Positions 17,996 to 27,600 of a stretch of 64,000 bases of DNA are shown one piece after another (position 1 is the stretch's first letter; every line of letters begins with the position of its first letter). The notes beneath the pieces are model-generated. The model saw only the letters and a list, made by a program, of their open reading frames with translations. It did not search any database and was not told where the DNA came from. The stretch covers positions 1-64,000 of the forward strand of contig CAJXJK010000003.1 in assembly GCA_913054135.1 (NCBI GenBank). Reading direction: 5' to 3'. The translations under genes were made by a program, and so were the position numbers. Source of the stretch: an uncultured Flavobacteriales bacterium. Its GTDB lineage: Bacteria > Bacteroidota > Bacteroidia > Flavobacteriales_D > Crocinitomicaceae.

Positions 17996-19593
17996 TATCT
18001 TTTCATTCCGAGGATGTTGAACAAGCCTCTAGTTAATTCTTTAATTAGCGTATCTGAAGATGAAGAGCCTGAAGAAGAAGGTCTTGATTTTCTTCTTGTT
18101 GTTGTCTTTCTTTTACTTGTGGTTTTTCTTTTACTCGCCGAAGGTTTTTTAGACTTCTTTTTGCGCATACTCTTTTCGTACGCTTCTTTTTCTTTTTGCC
18201 TTTTTTCTCTCAGCTCCTCTTCTCTCTCGTCTTCCTTTGCTGCCCTAATCTTACCTCCTAAAATTTCATAGGCGCTCTCTCTATCAATATCCTCGGCATA
18301 TCTTTCAACCAATGTAGACTGACTTACTAATTTATTGATTTCTTGAGTAGATAAAATATCCATTCTTGTCACTGGTGCTCTCATTAGAGTTGCGGCTAGA
18401 GGTGTAGGAATACCTTTCTCATTTAAGGCCGTTACCATGGCTTCACCAATTCCTAATTGAGTAATCAACTCGTCAGTCTCATAATAATCTGAAAGCGGAT
18501 AATTTTCGGCTGTTTTCTTAATTGATTTTCTATCCTTTGCAGTAAATGCTCTTAAAGCGTGTTGAACTTTTAATCCGAGTTGACTTAATACTTCATCAGG
18601 AATATCAGTTGGTAGTTGAGTACAGAAAAACACTCCAACTCCTTTTGATCTTATCAACTTAATAATTACTTCTATTTGGTCTAATAATTCATCAGTTGCT
18701 TCTTTGAAAACCAAATGGGCCTCATCAATAAACAAGCAAAGCTTTGGTTTGTCTGAATCTCCTTCTTCGGGCAATAACTCATACAACTCTGCTAATAAAC
18801 CAAGCATGAATGTGGAGAATAATTTAGGGCGGTTTTGGATATCTGCTAACCTAATGATAGATACTTGACCTTTACCCTCAGAATTCGTAAAAATGAAATC
18901 ATTGACATCAAATGACTTTTCACCAAAGAATTTTTCGGCACCTTGTTGTTCCAATTCAATCACTTTTCTCATGATTGTACTGATTGAAGAACTCGAAATT
19001 TGTCCATACTCCTCTTGAATATCTTCTTTTCCTTCATTGTTTACATACTGAAGAGTTTTTCTTAAATCCTTCAAATCGAGCAGTGCAATGTTTTCATCAT
19101 CACAATACTTGAATATGATTGATAAAATTCCCTCTTGGGTTTCATTGAGCGAAAGAATCTTTGACATTAATGTTGGACCAAACTCGGAAACAGTAGCTCT
19201 CAATCTGACTCCTTTCTCATCTGATATTGACATTAATTCTACCAGCATTTCAGTAGGGTCATATTCAACCCCAATTGCTTCAGATCTCCAAACAATGTGA
19301 TCATTATTTTCTCCTGGTTGAGCCAAGCCCGACAAATCACCTTTAATATCCATCAACACAGAAGGTATCCCATTCAATGACATTTGCTCTGCCATTACTT
19401 GTAAACTTTTAGTTTTTCCAGTTCCAGTTGCGCCTGCTATTAAGCCATGTCTATTTAAAGTTTTAAGCGGAATTTTAACCTGAAGTCCTTTAACAGGTTC
19501 TCCATCTAACATAGCTCCGCCCAATATTAGAGAATCGCCTTTAAATGTATACCCCTCTTCAATATGTGCCTTAAAATCTGTTTTTTTACTCAT
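17995..19593 (-). CDS. HerA-like ATPase (DUF853 family)
   Basis: The 532-residue protein has a Walker A at 53-61 (GATGTGKTK), a Walker B-like LCLFIDEAHLVF and the arrangement of DUF853/HerA C-terminal helicase proteins. The C-terminal ~60 residues (KKKSKKPSASKRKTT.. and SSGSSSSD) are a basic, Ser-rich tail that could bind nucleic acid. Members are hexameric FtsK-HerA superfamily ATPases of unknown physiological role, with no nuclease partner here. It is first in an operon with the aminotransferase and omega-amidase. The start is ATG 19593, divergent from sufS. Confidence 0.87.
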   Translation of the reverse strand: MSKKTDFKAHIEEGYTFKGDSLILGGAMLDGEPVKGLQVKIPLKTLNRHGLIAGATGTGKTKSLQVMAEQMSLNGIPSVLMDIKGDLSGLAQPGENNDHIVWRSEAIGVEYDPTEMLVELMSISDEKGVRLRATVSEFGPTLMSKILSLNETQEGILSIIFKYCDDENIALLDLKDLRKTLQYVNNEGKEDIQEEYGQISSSSISTIMRKVIELEQQGAEKFFGEKSFDVNDFIFTNSEGKGQVSIIRLADIQNRPKLFSTFMLGLLAELYELLPEEGDSDKPKLCLFIDEAHLVFKEATDELLDQIEVIIKLIRSKGVGVFFCTQLPTDIPDEVLSQLGLKVQHALRAFTAKDRKSIKKTAENYPLSDYYETDELITQLGIGEAMVTALNEKGIPTPLAATLMRAPVTRMDILSTQEINKLVSQSTLVERYAEDIDRESAYEILGGKIRAAKEDEREEELREKRQKEKEAYEKSMRKKKSKKPSASKRKTTSKRKTTTRRKSRPSSSGSSSSDTLIKELTRGLFNILGMKR

Positions 19594-19628
19594 AATTCCA
19601 TGTTGTCGTCAATCTTCACAAAAGCATT

Positions 19629-19651
19629 TTATTTAGAATCATTCTAAATAA
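19629..19651. promoter_or_regulatory. Palindromic operator resembling a PerR/Fur box upstream of sufS
   Basis: There is an 11-bp perfect inverted repeat around one central base; its core TTAGAATCATTCTAA has the 7-1-7 layout. It matches the PerR-type consensus TTATAATnATTATAA at 12 of 14 arm positions, and Fur boxes less well. It ends exactly at the -33 element of the suf promoter and lies 35-60 bp from the divergent HerA-like start, so it could control either or both. Recognition by a Fur-family regulator is inferred. Confidence 0.6.
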
Positions 19652-19654
19652 TTG

Positions 19655-19684
19655 TTGGAGAAATCAAAAGTCTCTCTAACTTTG
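19655..19684 (+). promoter_or_regulatory. Promoter of the sufS-sufE operon (TTG-N19-TAACTTTG)
   Basis: The -7 box TAACTTTG (19677-19684) matches TAnnTTTG exactly; TTG at 19655-19657 gives a 19-bp spacer. It lies inside what would be the first codons of a longer sufS frame, so that longer start is unlikely. Confidence 0.7.
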
Positions 19685-19702
19685 CAGTCTAATAGTTTTG
19701 TA

Positions 19703-20920
19703 TTGGCATTAAATGTAGAAAATATCAGGGCTGAATTTCCAATTTTATCGACTAAAGTTGGAAAATACCCGTTGGTTTATTTTGATAATGGCGCAACTTC
19801 TGAAAAACCAGCTGTTGTAATTGATAGAATTTCGAAGTATTACGAGCAAGAAAACGCTAACATTCATAGAGGCGTTCATCACTTGAGTCAAATTAGTACC
19901 GAAAACTATGAATTGGCGCGCGAAAGTGTTCGAGCTTTTATTGGAGCAGAACATCTTCATGAGATTATCTATACTTCGGGAACCACTGAAGGAATAAACC
20001 TGGTAGCTCATTGTTATGGCGAACTTCTTAATGAAGGAGATGAAATCCTGATTACAGAAATGGAACACCACTCTAACATTGTGCCTTGGCAAATGTTAGC
20101 TGAAAGAAAAGGAATTGTCCTGAAGTACATTCCGCTTTTAAAAAGCGGTGAGCTTGACTTTACACAACTGGATTCATTGCTCACTGATAAAACGAAATTA
20201 GTTTCTATCACGCACATTTCTAATTCTCTCGGAACAATTAATCCAATCAAAGATGTAATTGAAAAGTCACATGCGGTTGGAGCCAAAGTGTTAATTGATG
20301 CCGCTCAATCTTTGCAGCATATGAAAGTTGATGTGAAAGAGTTGGATTGTGATTTCCTTGTCTTTTCAGGCCACAAAGTATTTGGACCAACTGGGGTTGG
20401 TGTGCTCTTTGGCAAAGAAGAAATTTTGAATTCTATGCCTCCTTACAAAGGCGGTGGTGACATGATCAAAACCGTAAGTATGGAGAAAACGGTTTATAAT
20501 GAATTGCCTCATAAATTTGAAGCAGGAACACCCAATATTGTTGGCGGAATTGCTTTAGGAACTGCTATTGACTGGTTGTCTTCTTTGAACTATGAAGATA
20601 TTCAGCAATACGAGCATGAGCTGTTAGAATATGGAACTCAAGAATTAATGAAGATTGAAGGAGTGACTATTTATGGGACCGCTGAAAAGAAAAGTAGCAT
20701 ACTTTCTTTCCTTATAAATGGATTGCACCCTTATGATATTGGCACTTTGTTAAATCAACAAGGAGTTGCGGTAAGAACAGGGCACCATTGTACTCAGCCC
20801 ATAATGGATTATTTTGGCATCCCTGGAACAATTCGCGCATCTTTCAGTTTTTACAATACAAAAGAAGAGATTGATATATTTATTTCAGCCCTAAAAAAGG
20901 CCATTCAAATGTTAGGCTAA
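19703..20920 (+). CDS. sufS: Cysteine desulfurase SufS
   Basis: A group II cysteine desulfurase with PLP lysine in FSGHKVFGPTG and catalytic Cys in VRTGHHCTQP. The frame is open from a TTG at 19652, but that codon sits in the promoter. Starting at TTG 19703 gives 405 residues and places the PLP lysine at 225 and the cysteine at 363, one off the E. coli SufS positions (226 and 364), so I chose it. SufS abstracts sulfur from cysteine and passes the persulfide to SufE. sufE follows with no gap (TAA then ATG). sufBCD are not in the window. Confidence 0.92.
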   Translation: MALNVENIRAEFPILSTKVGKYPLVYFDNGATSEKPAVVIDRISKYYEQENANIHRGVHHLSQISTENYELARESVRAFIGAEHLHEIIYTSGTTEGINLVAHCYGELLNEGDEILITEMEHHSNIVPWQMLAERKGIVLKYIPLLKSGELDFTQLDSLLTDKTKLVSITHISNSLGTINPIKDVIEKSHAVGAKVLIDAAQSLQHMKVDVKELDCDFLVFSGHKVFGPTGVGVLFGKEEILNSMPPYKGGGDMIKTVSMEKTVYNELPHKFEAGTPNIVGGIALGTAIDWLSSLNYEDIQQYEHELLEYGTQELMKIEGVTIYGTAEKKSSILSFLINGLHPYDIGTLLNQQGVAVRTGHHCTQPIMDYFGIPGTIRASFSFYNTKEEIDIFISALKKAIQMLG

Positions 20921-21340
20921 ATGACGATAGAAGAGAAAGAACAACAATTAATTGATGACTTTGCAATCTATGATGATTGGATGGAGAAATACGAATACAT
21001 CATTGAATTGGGAAAAGAATTACCTCTATTATCTGAAGATGAAAAAACAAAAGATCGCGTAATAAAAGGATGTCAATCTACTGTTTGGATGAAAGCTGAA
21101 TTGAATGATGACAAAATTGAATACAAAGCTGATGCTGATGCTATTATAGCAAAAGGGATAATCGCTATGTTGATCTATGTGTTGTCAGATGAGAAGCCAC
21201 AAGATATCTTGGATGCGAAATTGAGGTTTATTTCAGAAATTGGATTACAAGAACATTTGTCTCCAACGCGATCAAATGGGCTGGTTTCAATGTTAAAACA
21301 AATGAAGTTAGACGCCTTGGCCCTAAATATTAAAGGATGA
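20921..21340 (+). CDS. sufE: SufE sulfur acceptor
   Basis: The 139-residue cytoplasmic protein has the SufE active-site motif VIKGCQSTVW with the cysteine at residue 51, the same position as in E. coli SufE. It accepts the persulfide from SufS and delivers it to the SufBCD scaffold. The ATG directly follows the sufS stop, and its own TGA overlaps the next ATG (ATGA), indicating a coupled operon. Confidence 0.93.
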   Translation: MTIEEKEQQLIDDFAIYDDWMEKYEYIIELGKELPLLSEDEKTKDRVIKGCQSTVWMKAELNDDKIEYKADADAIIAKGIIAMLIYVLSDEKPQDILDAKLRFISEIGLQEHLSPTRSNGLVSMLKQMKLDALALNIKG

Positions 21341-21681
21341 TAGTTTCAAAAGACGGGAATATGGATAAGGAAGAAATTAGAGAGTTAGAAGACCTGATCA
21401 TTGCGGCATTGAAAGAAATTTTTGATCCTGAAATTCCGGTTGACATATTTGAATTAGGATTAATTTATGAGGTAAAGATCAAGCAAGACGGTATCGTAGA
21501 TATCGATATGACATTGACTTCGCCTAACTGCCCAGTTGCCGAAAGTTTACCTGTTGACGTCAAAAACAAAGTTGAGAGTGTTGAAGGTGTTGAAGAGGCT
21601 ACTGTAAATATTGTTTTTGATCCTCCCTGGGACAAAGACATGATGAGTGAGGAAGCTCAACTTGAGCTTGGTTTTCTTTAA
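21337..21681 (+). CDS. DUF59/MIP18-family Fe-S assembly protein (SufT-like)
   Basis: A 114-residue DUF59 protein with the typical DPEIPVDIFELGLIYEV, LTSPNCPVAESLP and FDPPWDKDMMSEEAQLELGFL segments. Such proteins assist maturation of Fe-S enzymes and are a standard member of SUF operons in Bacteroidota. The ATG at 21337 overlaps the sufE stop; a second in-frame ATG at 21361 is possible and would remove eight residues. It is the last gene of the operon, 65 bp before the kinase. Confidence 0.88.
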   Translation: MIVSKDGNMDKEEIRELEDLIIAALKEIFDPEIPVDIFELGLIYEVKIKQDGIVDIDMTLTSPNCPVAESLPVDVKNKVESVEGVEEATVNIVFDPPWDKDMMSEEAQLELGFL

Positions 21682-21746
21682 ATAGGCCAACCAGTATTAA
21701 GTCCTAAGCAACTGGATATCAATATATTTATTAACTTGCCTATTCA

Positions 21747-23183
21747 ATGAAAAATACGCAGAACATTGATGAATTGTTGAAGCGACTGAAATCTTTAGAA
21801 GAAGAAAATAAGTTGCTAAAAACAAAACTTGACATGGAATCAGGCAACCCAACAGTTCATGTCCCAAAAGAATTTAGCAAACTTTTTGAAAAAGCAGAAA
21901 AAGTTGTTGACTCTTATTTCAATGAATTTAGTAGAAAAGCGAGCTCAGGAGAAATTGTAATATCAGGAGAACGTTATATTTTATTGAGGAGTGCTTCTCT
22001 TTCCTACGAATTCATGGATGTTCTCAAAGAGTTCTATAGCAATCATTCGACCGAAGAAGCCACCAGAATAGGCAATAATTTTCTTTATGATATCGCGCAC
22101 GTTATTGGAAAAGAAGATGCTATAGCTTTTCAAAAGAAAATGAAGCTAACAGACCCAGTAGAGAAACTATCGGCAGGACCTGTCCATTTCGCTTATACAG
22201 GATGGGCTAATGTTGAAATTCTTAAAGAAAGTAATCCATCACCTGACGATAACTTCTTTTTGAAATATCGTCATCACAATTCATTTGAAGCACAATCTTG
22301 GATTAAGGCAAAAAGAAAATCAAAAATACCTGTTTGTACCATGAATGGTGGCTACTCGTCAGGATGGTGCGAAGAAAGCTTTGGAAGACCTTTAACCGCG
22401 GTAGAGGTCGCATGTGAGGCCCATGGTGCTGAGCATTGCACATTTATAATGGCACCTCCTCACCGAATTCAAGAATACTTAGAAAAGGAAGTGACTTCTC
22501 AAAAACTTGAAAAATACAATGTTCCAGTATTCTTCGAGCGAAAATACAATGAAGACCGTCTTCAAGATTCTCTTCAGCAAAAAGAGACCTTACTAAAGGA
22601 GGTTCATCACAGAGTAAAAAATAACTTGCAAGTAATATCCAGCTTGCTTAACCTTCAAAAGGGGGGGGTTCAAGACGCTAATCTTAAGAAAAGTTTTGAC
22701 TCAATAATTGGGAGGGTTCAAACTATGGCTCATGTTCAAGACATGATTTACAGTTCAAAAGACCTTAACTCAATTAATATTGAAGATTATTTCAAGCAAT
22801 TAATTAATGCTTTATATCAGATATACAAAGTTCCAGAATCGGAACTGGAATTTGATGTAAAAATTGACGTAAAAGACAATAATTTAGATCCCGAAATTGC
22901 CATTCCACTCGGGTTAATTATAAATGAAATTGCATGCAATTCGTTTAAATATGCCTTCAGTGAGGGTGGTTTATTTTACCTTAAACTCAATCAAAAAGAG
23001 GGTCATTATCATCTTATGATTGGTGACAATGGTAAAGGCATTCAAAATGGTGAAAACGAAGAAAGCCTGGGAATGAGTTTGATTGAAATATTGTGTGAGC
23101 AGATTGATGCTGAATTGAAAGTAAACAATTCATCTGATGGCTTGGAGTATAATATTAAACTGTCAGCTAATCAAGCTAAATAG
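21747..23183 (+). CDS. Cytoplasmic histidine kinase with V4R-type sensor domain and HisKA_2
   Basis: A 478-residue protein with no membrane segment. A coiled coil spans about 1-30. About 50-250 is a V4R/XylR-N-like ligand domain (GGYSSGWCEESFGRPLTAVEV, CEAHGAEHCTFIMAPP, whose Cys/His could bind metal or cofactor). A HisKA_2 segment has His287-His288 in EVHHRVKNNLQVISSLL, and an HWE/HisKA_2-type ATPase follows (NEIACNSFKYAF, IGDNGKGI, LGMSLIEIL). V4R domains bind small hydrophobic ligands or metal clusters. No response regulator is adjacent. A run of eight G (22661-22668) within the codons KGGV, just after the phospho-acceptor helix, could mediate slippage. Confidence 0.87.
   Translation: MKNTQNIDELLKRLKSLEEENKLLKTKLDMESGNPTVHVPKEFSKLFEKAEKVVDSYFNEFSRKASSGEIVISGERYILLRSASLSYEFMDVLKEFYSNHSTEEATRIGNNFLYDIAHVIGKEDAIAFQKKMKLTDPVEKLSAGPVHFAYTGWANVEILKESNPSPDDNFFLKYRHHNSFEAQSWIKAKRKSKIPVCTMNGGYSSGWCEESFGRPLTAVEVACEAHGAEHCTFIMAPPHRIQEYLEKEVTSQKLEKYNVPVFFERKYNEDRLQDSLQQKETLLKEVHHRVKNNLQVISSLLNLQKGGVQDANLKKSFDSIIGRVQTMAHVQDMIYSSKDLNSINIEDYFKQLINALYQIYKVPESELEFDVKIDVKDNNLDPEIAIPLGLIINEIACNSFKYAFSEGGLFYLKLNQKEGHYHLMIGDNGKGIQNGENEESLGMSLIEILCEQIDAELKVNNSSDGLEYNIKLSANQAK
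22661..22668 (+). repeat. Homopolymeric G8 tract inside the histidine kinase gene
   Basis: Eight consecutive G encode the end of AAG, GGG, GGG and the first base of GTT at about residue 305. GGG is uncommon in this AT-rich sequence, and the next longest G runs I noticed are six. Loss or gain of one base would truncate the kinase before its ATPase domain. Confidence 0.85.
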
Positions 23184-23239
23184 ATAGCTGTCCTCTGTAA
23201 CCAATTGGATCAATTTCAGATATATTGTTAAAATCCACT

Positions 23240-24106
23240 ATGTTACGAACAACACTCACTTTTACAATTACGTCATTTTATTTCATTTCGGGATTAGCAT
23301 ATCCGGTTGACACAACAAAATTCAAGTCGTTTCAATCTTTAGAACAGGCAGGGCTTATCGAATCTCAAATTTACGGGACCGGAGGTTATTCAGGAAATTG
23401 TTTCAGGGCAAGTTTCGTCAATAACACAACAGATTCAGCTTTCATTTGGATTGAAGCCGGCAGGAGAATTTTTTCAGATGACACCACCATTCAAGACATT
23501 TTTATCGCTCATCATGAGATGTTAGCTCTTGCCCCTGAAGCACAAGACTCAGTAAATATTTTTGGTTTTTGTTGCCAAGCCACTTTTGGAGCTCCTTACG
23601 GGAACTCAACCTTCAAATCAGGAGAGATGGCTCCCAAAACATGGGTAGAATTAGCTGAGTATTTACATTTAAATGAGTTTCCAACTTCGGCAATTCAAAG
23701 CGCAGTTTGGGTTTTCTCAGATAACAAACCAATGAGTTCAATTTCAGATGGTGACCCAGAACTAATCGCTCCATTGAAAAAAAAGGTTGCTAAACTTTTA
23801 GGAATCGAAGTTCCCTGGTACACTGTTGGCTTAAAGAAAATACCAAATCAACTTAGCTCAGACATTGTCACAAAGATTGAGGGATTAATAGATTTTTACG
23901 TTTCTTCAAATGGAATCATCAGTATTTTGATAAAAGACCAAAATGGCCAAATCGTAAGTAGACCCATTAAAGAAGAAGCACACGGACCAGGAGAATATAC
24001 CTTTGAACTGAAGCAATACGTAGAAGGCTGGAAAAAAGGGTCTTATACTGTCTATGTGATTCAAGATTATCAATATCCAATCAAAAAGAAGATCTTTAAA
24101 ATTTAG
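23240..24106 (+). CDS. Secreted protein of unknown function with C-terminal beta domain
   Basis: I chose ATG 23240 over the in-frame TTG 23225 because it gives a clean signal peptide (MLRTTLTFTITSFYFISGLAYP). The mature part has a region of about 150 residues with conserved-looking Cys (GNCFRASF, FGFCCQATFGAP) and many aromatic residues. The last ~70 residues (IISILIKDQNGQIVSRP .. GSYTVYVIQDYQYPIKKKIFKI) resemble the Ig-like fold of FlgD or T9SS-type tails, but the match to a sorting domain is weak. It is read in the same direction as the kinase, 56 bp downstream. The function is not recognisable. Confidence 0.7.
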   Translation: MLRTTLTFTITSFYFISGLAYPVDTTKFKSFQSLEQAGLIESQIYGTGGYSGNCFRASFVNNTTDSAFIWIEAGRRIFSDDTTIQDIFIAHHEMLALAPEAQDSVNIFGFCCQATFGAPYGNSTFKSGEMAPKTWVELAEYLHLNEFPTSAIQSAVWVFSDNKPMSSISDGDPELIAPLKKKVAKLLGIEVPWYTVGLKKIPNQLSSDIVTKIEGLIDFYVSSNGIISILIKDQNGQIVSRPIKEEAHGPGEYTFELKQYVEGWKKGSYTVYVIQDYQYPIKKKIFKI

Positions 24107-24172
24107 ACACGTCATTTGTTGATTGATTCGAGCAAAAAAACTTAATTTGTGTTTTTGCGTAAATCATTAGTT

Positions 24173-24631
24173 ATGAAGGTATTTGTACTTAGTTCATTAT
24201 TATTAATTGGTTTAGTTTCTTTTAGTCAAGATTCTACCGGAACCTTTTATGAAGTAGCGGTGAATAATGAAATTGGAGACAAAGAAACAATAGAAAGAGA
24301 TTGGGGAAGAGAAGTTGTCACCTATTTAGGAACAGCCGTATGGACCAGCCCGAGCGGAAAAAAACTGGATATTAAGATCGTTACATCTTATCAGCAACTG
24401 ACCAAAGCAAATGGTTTTAATGATAGAAGCGTTATTGCTTTGGTGAAGTCAAATAATTCCCTTATCAAAACTTACGACCTTGTTAAAAGACAAAATCTTC
24501 CCATCAAGATAGTTGATAACATGCTTATCGTCATGGAAAACGGGGCAGAAGTAAAAAGCCCTCTACCAAAAAAGTTCTCAGAACGATTTTGCATAGAAGG
24601 CCTTACATGTTTTAATGAAATTGATCTTTAA
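24173..24631 (+). CDS. Small secreted protein of unknown function
   Basis: The longer frame starts at GTG 24149, but ATG 24173 gives a standard signal peptide (MKVFVLSSLLLIGLVSFSQ) and 152 residues. The mature part is a mixed alpha/beta protein with the two Cys of RFCIEGLTCF near the C-terminus, possibly a disulfide. No family is recognised. Its TAA stop overlaps the TAA of the convergent PKD protein by two bases, leaving no room for a conventional terminator. Confidence 0.65.
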   Translation: MKVFVLSSLLLIGLVSFSQDSTGTFYEVAVNNEIGDKETIERDWGREVVTYLGTAVWTSPSGKKLDIKIVTSYQQLTKANGFNDRSVIALVKSNNSLIKTYDLVKRQNLPIKIVDNMLIVMENGAEVKSPLPKKFSERFCIEGLTCFNEIDL

Positions 24632-27600
24632 TTCTTAATCACTTTTCCATTAATCGTTTTCTCGTCAGTCGTTAGTCTGAAATTGTAAATTCCATCTTGG
24701 TAATGAGATAAATCAATCTCTATCTGAGAGGAATTCACTGTGTGGCTTTCGTAAACTAATTTACCCCCTATATCAAAAATCTCAACACTCTTAATGTTCT
24801 GTGTATAAATCATTTTCACTAACGCAGAAGTTGGATTAGGAAATACTGTAAGTTCGTTATTCAATTCATCAAAGCCTGAATCATCCTCGTCAGGATCTGG
24901 CATATTGACACCTTGCTTATTTGATCTTGATGAATTGTAATCTGTGGCTTTAAATGCGGTACATGCAGAAGGGGTTACGATCGAAATCATGTATACCAAA
25001 CTACTATCACCCGGTAAGTTATCATCAGTATAGGAAGTTAAATTTGAGGCTACGCTATCAATTACTTCCCAGCCAGTAGTTGGATGATATCTATTTATAT
25101 AGTAAGTGGCATATGAGAATCCGTTATAATGATCCCATATTAAATTCACTTCGCCATTGATTCCTTGATTTGATGTAAGATGAATTGTTTTGTGCTCTTC
25201 TGAAAGCTCAGCTTCATTTGCACAATCATCTACCGCCGCCACTTTATATCGCCATGATCTAATAGATGGGTCAGATAGGTAATCAAAATATTGACTGATA
25301 CTGTCTGCACTTGAATTTCCAATCCAGTAATATAATCCTGCTTCAGAACTCTCCTTATAAATGTTGTATGACGCTATTCCAGGATCAGAAAGCGGTACCC
25401 AAACAACCAAATTTGTATTAGTTAATGAATCAACATCTACCATACAAATATCAGTCTGACTAGGTAATGACTGCTCAACTTTAAAGAATTGGTATGAAGA
25501 ACATCCATTTGAACTACTAATTTCAACAGAATACTCACCAGGGAAGACATCAATGAGGTCTTCATTTGAATCTCCATTTGACCAAGAATAATTGAATGGT
25601 GCTTGTCCTCCAATTGTACTTAGGTATATATCAGATAAATCTCCGTTACATGAACCTGTAAACAAAGAATCTGTAATGATAATTGGACCTCCAAATTCGT
25701 TGATCGCAAAGTCTTTTTCCAACAAACAAGTATTACCATCAATAACAAGTAATGAATAAATTCCTGGAGATAAACCTCCAGTTTGATTAGATGCTCCGGT
25801 CGCGTTTGGCCAAATAAAATTGTAAGGTGGCGTTCCATTATTAATCGTAGCTGTAGCTCCTCCATCACTAGCATTACAATCAGCTAGTGATGTGATGATT
25901 GAAATGTTAGACTTAGAAGGCTGAGTTACCTCAATACTCTGAACAGCAAAACATCCATTCGCATCAGTAACAAATATCTCATATGGTCCTGCTTGTAATC
26001 CAAAAATATCTTCCGTTTGATCACCGTTTGACCATAAAATCTCATAAGGTGCTTGTCCGCCCAACAAAGAAACTGAAATAGAACCATTGTTTTCTCCATA
26101 ACAGTCAACATCAACAACATTGTCAATTAAGATAGTCACACCTTCTTCATCTGAAACAGTTGCGATACCTTCATTAGAACATTCATTTAAATCAGTAACT
26201 GTTACCACATAAATACCAGAAGCTAAACTGTCAGCAATTACTCCTTCATCTCCATTAGTCCAAGAATACTCATAAGGACCAGTTCCGCCAGATGCAGATA
26301 CAATTGCAAGTCCGTTATTCATTCCACAGTTAGGATCCGTTACAGTATTTGTTGTCACATCAATCTTAGAGTCTGGCACAAAGATATTTTCGTCTGAATT
26401 TTCAGTTTGACCACAGCCGTTAATTGAAGTTAAGTTGATAGTATATGTTCCTGCATCTTGATAAGTGTGAGCCACTGGATCAAGCGAGGAATAAGTTACT
26501 AATTGACCTGAGCCGTCTCCGAAATCCCAAATGTATGTTGCCCCACCAATTGCCATAAATTCAACAGCCTGTCCTTGACATGCCGTTTGGGTTTCATCCC
26601 AAAAGAAGCTAGCGTCTGTATTAATTAAATCTCCAGGTCCACCTATTGTGATCTCAATTGAATCTGTATAGGTATTACCACAGGCATTAGTAATTGAAAA
26701 TTGCGCCCAATATGTTCCTAGAGCTGTGTAAGTATGATATGCTACATCCACATTTGCAATACCTTGAACGAAAATTTGTTCAACATCTGTAGTTGAATTT
26801 CCATCTCCGAAGTCCCAACTGATTGTTCCTGTACCTGCCGGAATAATAACAAATATCATTTCATCCCCAATACATCCTTCTTCTTGAACATATGCTTGAA
26901 TATCGCCCGCCGAAGGGGTATAATTATCAGAAACAACAATAGTGTCATTTATTGTAGAATCTATACCACAACCATTTGTAGCTGTAAATACAATAGGATA
27001 TACCCCTACCGCATCATATGAATGTTCTATACCAAATTGAGAAGAAATTGTTCCGTCACCTAAATTCCAATTATATGTTAGTCCATCATCATTATCAGCT
27101 TGAAAAAATACATTGTCACCAGGGCAAATTGTATCTGTAGAAATTGACCAATCAATGTAGTCAATAGGAACATTATTTTGAATTATAATGTTTTGAGTAG
27201 CTGAAGCCGTTGCGCCACAACCATTTTGAACCGTTAACTCAACGGCGTATACTCCTGTACCATTGAAAACATGGTCAATTTCCTGACCTGAACCTGTAGA
27301 CCCATCACCAAAATTCCAACTATATCCTTGGAATCCCCAATCTCCGTCAAATTCAACTTCAATATTAGGGCAAGAAGGATTGCCGTTGGTATAAAAACCA
27401 ACTGACCCAGAAATAGGAAGGTTATCTACAACAGTTACCGTATCAAATAACGTTACTGAATTACCGCAAATATTTTGAATTGTTGCTGTGATTGGATAAA
27501 CACCAGGAGAATCGTAAGAATAATCGTTTGATGAATTTGAACCATTTCCATCACCATAACTGATGTAGTAATTATACTCGTAATTTGACTGAAAGTTAAC

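Noticed and set aside
18014-18271. Plus-strand 85-residue frame, very Leu/Ser-rich
   Set aside because: Reverse complement of the Lys/Ser-rich tail of the HerA-like ATPase; the composition explains it.
19745-20286. Minus-strand frames antisense to sufS
   Set aside because: sufS has intact PLP and Cys motifs; the antisense frames lack domains and are compositional by-products.
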